Shown here: in pieces, positions 61,077 to 64,000 of the stretch | How the letters are laid out: each line of letters opens with the position of its first letter | Position numbering within the stretch: the first letter of the stretch is position 1 | NCBI GenBank assembly: GCA_963680875.1 | Contig: OY804578.1 | Location: 25,015,101-25,079,100, forward strand | Length of the DNA stretch: 64,000 nucleotides | Direction: 5' to 3' | Source of the DNA: Bathymodiolus brooksi | Taxonomy: Eukaryota; Mollusca; Bivalvia; Mytilida; Modiolidae | The notes under the pieces: model-generated | What the model was told of the DNA's origin: nothing | What the model saw: the letters and a program-made list of their open reading frames with translations, nothing else | Databases searched by the model: none | Translations under genes and position numbers: made by a program

Positions 61077-61299
61077 GAAGAAATGTTTGAACCAGCTACT
61101 GCTAAAGTAGATGGAATTACGTCATACACACAAGAATTTATTCCCAAGCAACTACAAACAGAATACCGACGAACGGAACCAAGACCAAATTATATCCCTT
61201 CAAATGCTAAATTTGAAAACAGAACAACAAACAAAGAACATTTCAGGAAGTGGGTACCAACAAAACAAGTTCCATTTGGAGAAATGCCTAGCTTTACAG
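61077..61299 (+). CDS. SAXO-like protein, exon 3 (gene continues beyond the window)
   Basis: The acceptor is TTTACTACAG|GAAGAA, phase 0; the donor is TTTACAG|GTATAATA, phase 1. It encodes EEMFEPATAKVDGITSYTQE, FIPKQLQTEYRRTEPRPNYI, PSNAKFENRTTNKEHFRKWV and PTKQVPFGEMPSFT(G). The pattern F.....TS(Y).(Q/D)(E)F and KFENRTTNKEHFRKW..., followed about 18 residues later by PSFTG, is the repeating SAXO/MAP6-like module (F...(T/S)T...(D/E)(F/Y)..W). At least two modules are present. The open phase shows that more exons follow; none was found between 61300 and 64000. Confidence 0.82.
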
Positions 61300-61342
61300 G
61301 TATAATAATTTACTTATTTGTTGAAAAGATAAAGAAATGATT

Positions 61343-62595
61343 GAAGATACCAAAGGGGAAATCAAAGCCGTAAATCTAAGATACCAAAGGGGCAATCAAA
61401 GCCGTGAATCTAAGATACTAAAGGGGCAATCAAAGCCATGAATCTAAGATACCAAAGGGGTAATCAAAGCCGTAAATCTAAGATACCAAAGGGGCAATCA
61501 AAGCCGTAAATCTAAGAAACCAAAGGGGTAATCAGAAATTGTAGATCTAAGATACCAAAGGGGTAATCAAAGCCATAAATCTAAGATACCAAGGGGGCAA
61601 TCAAAGCCATCAATCTAAGATACCAAAGGGTACTCGAAGCCGTAAATCTAAAATACCAAAGGGGCAATCAAAGCCGTAAATCTAAGATACCAAAGGGGCA
61701 ATCAAAGTCCTAAGATACCAAAGGGATAATCAGAAGTCATAAATCTAAGATAACAAAGGGGCAATCAAAGTCATAAATCTAAGATACCAAAGTGGTAATC
61801 AGAAGTCATAAATCTAAGATACCAAAGGGGCAATCAAAGCCGTAAATCTAAGATACCAAAGGGGCAATCAAAGCCGTAAATCTAAGATACCAAAGGGGCA
61901 ATCAAAGCCATAAATCTAAGATACCAAAGGGGTAACCAAAGCCGTAAATCTAAGATACCAAAGGGGCAATCAAAGCCGTAAATCTAAGATACCAAAGGGG
62001 CAATCAAATACGTAAATCTATGATACCAAAAGGGCAATCAAAGCCATAAATCTAAGATACCAAAGGGGTAATCAAAGTCGTAAATCTAAGATACCAAAGG
62101 GGAATTCAAAGCCGTAAATCTAAGATACCAAAGGGGTAATCAAAACCGTAAATTTAAGATACCAAAGGGGTAATCAAAGCCGTAAATCTAAGATACCAAA
62201 GGGGAATTCAAAGCCGTAAATCTAAGATACCAAATGGGTAATCAAAGCCGTAAATCTAAGATACCAAAGGGGCAACTAAAGCCGTAAATCTAAGATACCA
62301 AAGGGGTAATCAGAAGTCGTAAATCTAAGATACCAAAGGGGCAATCAAAGCCATAAATCTAAGATACCAAAGGGGCAATCAAAGCCGTAAATCTAAGATA
62401 CCAAAGGGGCAATCAAAGCCGTAAATCTAAGATACCAAAGGGGCAATCAAAGCCGTAAATCTAAGATACCAAAGGGGCAATCAAAGCCGTAAATCTAAGA
62501 TACCAAAGCGGTAATCAGAAGTCGTAAATCTAAGATACCAAAGGGGTAATCAAAGCCATAAATCTAAGATACCAAAGGGGCAATCAAAGCTGAAA
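61343..62595. repeat. 34-bp minisatellite, about 36 units, beginning 44 bp after the exon 3 donor
   Basis: The unit is GATACCAAAGGGGCAATCAA + AGCCGTAAATCTAA, with CAATC/TAATC, GCCGT/GCCAT and AGAAGTC variants. The last unit runs into AAAATCGACGAAGGACAGAC, giving DTKG.IK.ENRRRTDN in one frame. This parallels [15 protein letters not shown] of the 35.5-kb element, so the array is an amplified piece of the same dispersed element. Confidence 0.93.
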
Positions 62596-63275
62596 ATCGA
62601 CGAAGGACAGACAATGTAATGGACAAAAGTCAAAGCTCAACATGAAAAACAATCACAAGCAAACAATATACAGAATACTAATAATCGAACAAAAAGTCGG
62701 GGGGGGGGGGGGGGGGGGAGAGGTGAACTCGGGTGCCCCCTAAGTGTAAGCAGTTCCTCTTCCACTTGTGGCACCCATCGTGGTACTCTTGTTACAAACC
62801 CGGCTTTTGTCCCCTCGTCCAATGGCAAATTTAATATGTTTTTGGTATCATCACTTGATTTTATGCACAATGATCTTTTTAAGGGGTTTGTACAATAAGA
62901 TATAACAGTGTTGGTGCTAAATATTTCATCAAGTCTTGTACACGTAGAGCTTGTGTAAGACAATTTTCAAGATACCAAAGAACTAACCAGAAATGTTAAT
63001 CGAAAGATTGACAATACAACGAGCAACAGAAAGAAAACAAACAAAAAGGCAAATAATGAACCCACAAAACACAGAAATCTATAGGTCAAGAACTGTGATA
63101 AAAACAGGGGTAGAACTCATGTGTTCTTGAAGGATAAGCAGTCACTGACTCCCCAGTGACACCCGTAATGCTACTCAAGTTCAAAGTCCACAGGGGTAGA
63201 ACTCATGTGCTCTAGAAGGGTAAGCAGTCACTGACTCCCCAGCGACACCCGTAGTGCTACTCAAGTTCAAAGTCC
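62596..63275 (+). pseudogene. Decayed NDLQN dispersed element downstream of the array
   Basis: On + it reads RRRTDNVMDKSQSST then a stop. After a 20-G run (62699-62718) come RGELGCPLSVSSSSTCGT and TLVTNPAF, parallel to [19 protein letters not shown] and VTLVTHLV at 35.5 kb. Two further 108-bp tandem copies of the GVELMCS.RVSSH part follow at about 63103-63275. Frames are broken throughout. The minus-strand frame 62637-62963 is a shadow. Confidence 0.62.
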
Positions 63276-64000
63276 TATAATAAGTCATATTTGGTAGTTC
63301 ACCAAAAGAACAATCGCACACATCATCACCACTAACCCCCCTCTCTCATTTCTTTCTTCATTCTCTGTTTTTGTTCAATCTACACATATTAATGTAAGAA
63401 ATATTTATATACATGCATGCTCTATCAAATAATGTTGTAACTTATTGTATATAGGAGAAGACTTCATAAGTTTGTTTAACTTGTGTCTTATCCTTTTTGC
63501 ACATTTGAGCAAATAAAATATGTTTAAACTAAACTAAATATTCGGTGATAAGTCATAAAGTGGAAAGAAGGACATGATTGTGACTGCAACAAACTTAACA
63601 TATCTGTGGTCGTCTGTCTCACAGATATTCTGAAACGATTAGCAAGCCAATCATATGTTTGGTGGTTTGGTTTAAGGTGTTTAATGTCATTTAGGTATAG
63701 GTATCCAACTACCATGCAATCACGACCACAACGGCCCCCAATCATAGTGGGCTTTCTAAATGAAATAAATTATAATGTAATTATGACTAAGTGCAATAGA
63801 TACTTATGTTAAACAATACATGTGGTATAGTGTCTGTTGATTAATCCAGCAATTATAATATATTGTATATGATAATTATTAATGTTACAATCTATCTACT
63901 GGAAACAAGTCTACAAAAGGACATAACTCCCATTACACAATAGTTTTTCTAAGCATGAGAGATACAGTGTTAAACCTCTGTATTTACACACGTCTGTATA
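63276..64000. other. SAXO-like intron 3 to right edge, with a deleted SINE copy
   Basis: TTTGGTTTAAGGTGTTTAATG (63666) and ATCACGACCACAACGGCCCC (63719-63738) are the two ends of the 34689-type SINE with the middle removed. Nothing else is recognised. Confidence 0.5.

Noticed and set aside
62637..62963. 108-codon minus-strand protein with a proline run
   Set aside because: The proline run is the 20-G homopolymer, and the remainder is the reverse of the dispersed-element remnant read on +.

Overview
This is a eukaryotic window, almost certainly from a marine bivalve mollusc and perhaps a mussel. The organism call is an inference from three things: intron-split animal genes, AT-rich DNA, and bivalve-type repeats (tRNA-derived SINEs ending in GGCGTTAAACACCATAAACC, elements ending in GGTGAGCTAA, foldbacks, Tc1 and LINE debris). 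No operon, prokaryotic gene, CRISPR array or structural RNA gene is visible. Most open frames here are satellite or transposon frames and not genes.

Three animal genes can be supported by splice structure. (1) The last two coding exons of a BAG1-like co-chaperone lie on + (14206-14376 and 15579-15647); its earlier exons must lie left of the window. (2) A complete nine-exon VPS26C (DSCR3) gene lies on - (31836-49194, 298 codons plus stop); it encodes the arrestin-like cargo subunit of the endosomal Retriever complex. (3) The first three exons of a SAXO (FAM154)-like microtubule-associated protein lie on + (51735-51811, 53425-53662, 61077-61299) and run off the right edge. A 36-codon unassigned exon candidate on - sits between VPS26C and SAXO (50615-50722).

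Layout. 1-12769 is an unbroken 39-bp satellite containing an internal 67/71-unit duplication; it lies just upstream of, and probably inside an intron of, the BAG1-like gene. 12770-20700 holds the BAG1 3' exons plus SINE, foldback, TIR and tandem repeats. 21012-31473 is five near-identical tandem copies of a 2.09-kb segment in the variant order A-B-A-B-B. 31741-49194 is VPS26C, whose introns contain several SINEs, two large foldback elements, a Tc1-like transposon, a LINE tail and several minisatellites. 49195-51734 separates the divergently transcribed VPS26C and SAXO-like genes. 51735-64000 is the SAXO-like gene, with introns full of minisatellites (30, 33 and 34 bp units), nested inverted repeats and a LINE remnant.

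The most unusual observation is that three separate tandem arrays in VPS26C copy a splice junction: the exon 2 acceptor (43-bp units), the exon 4 donor (34-bp units, three copies) and the exon 8 acceptor with the first part of the exon (about 69-86-bp units, seven extra copies). A second recurring theme is one dispersed element, recognisable at three loci, in which a different internal segment has been amplified each time. All functional statements rest on remembered family features and reading by eye; no search was run.
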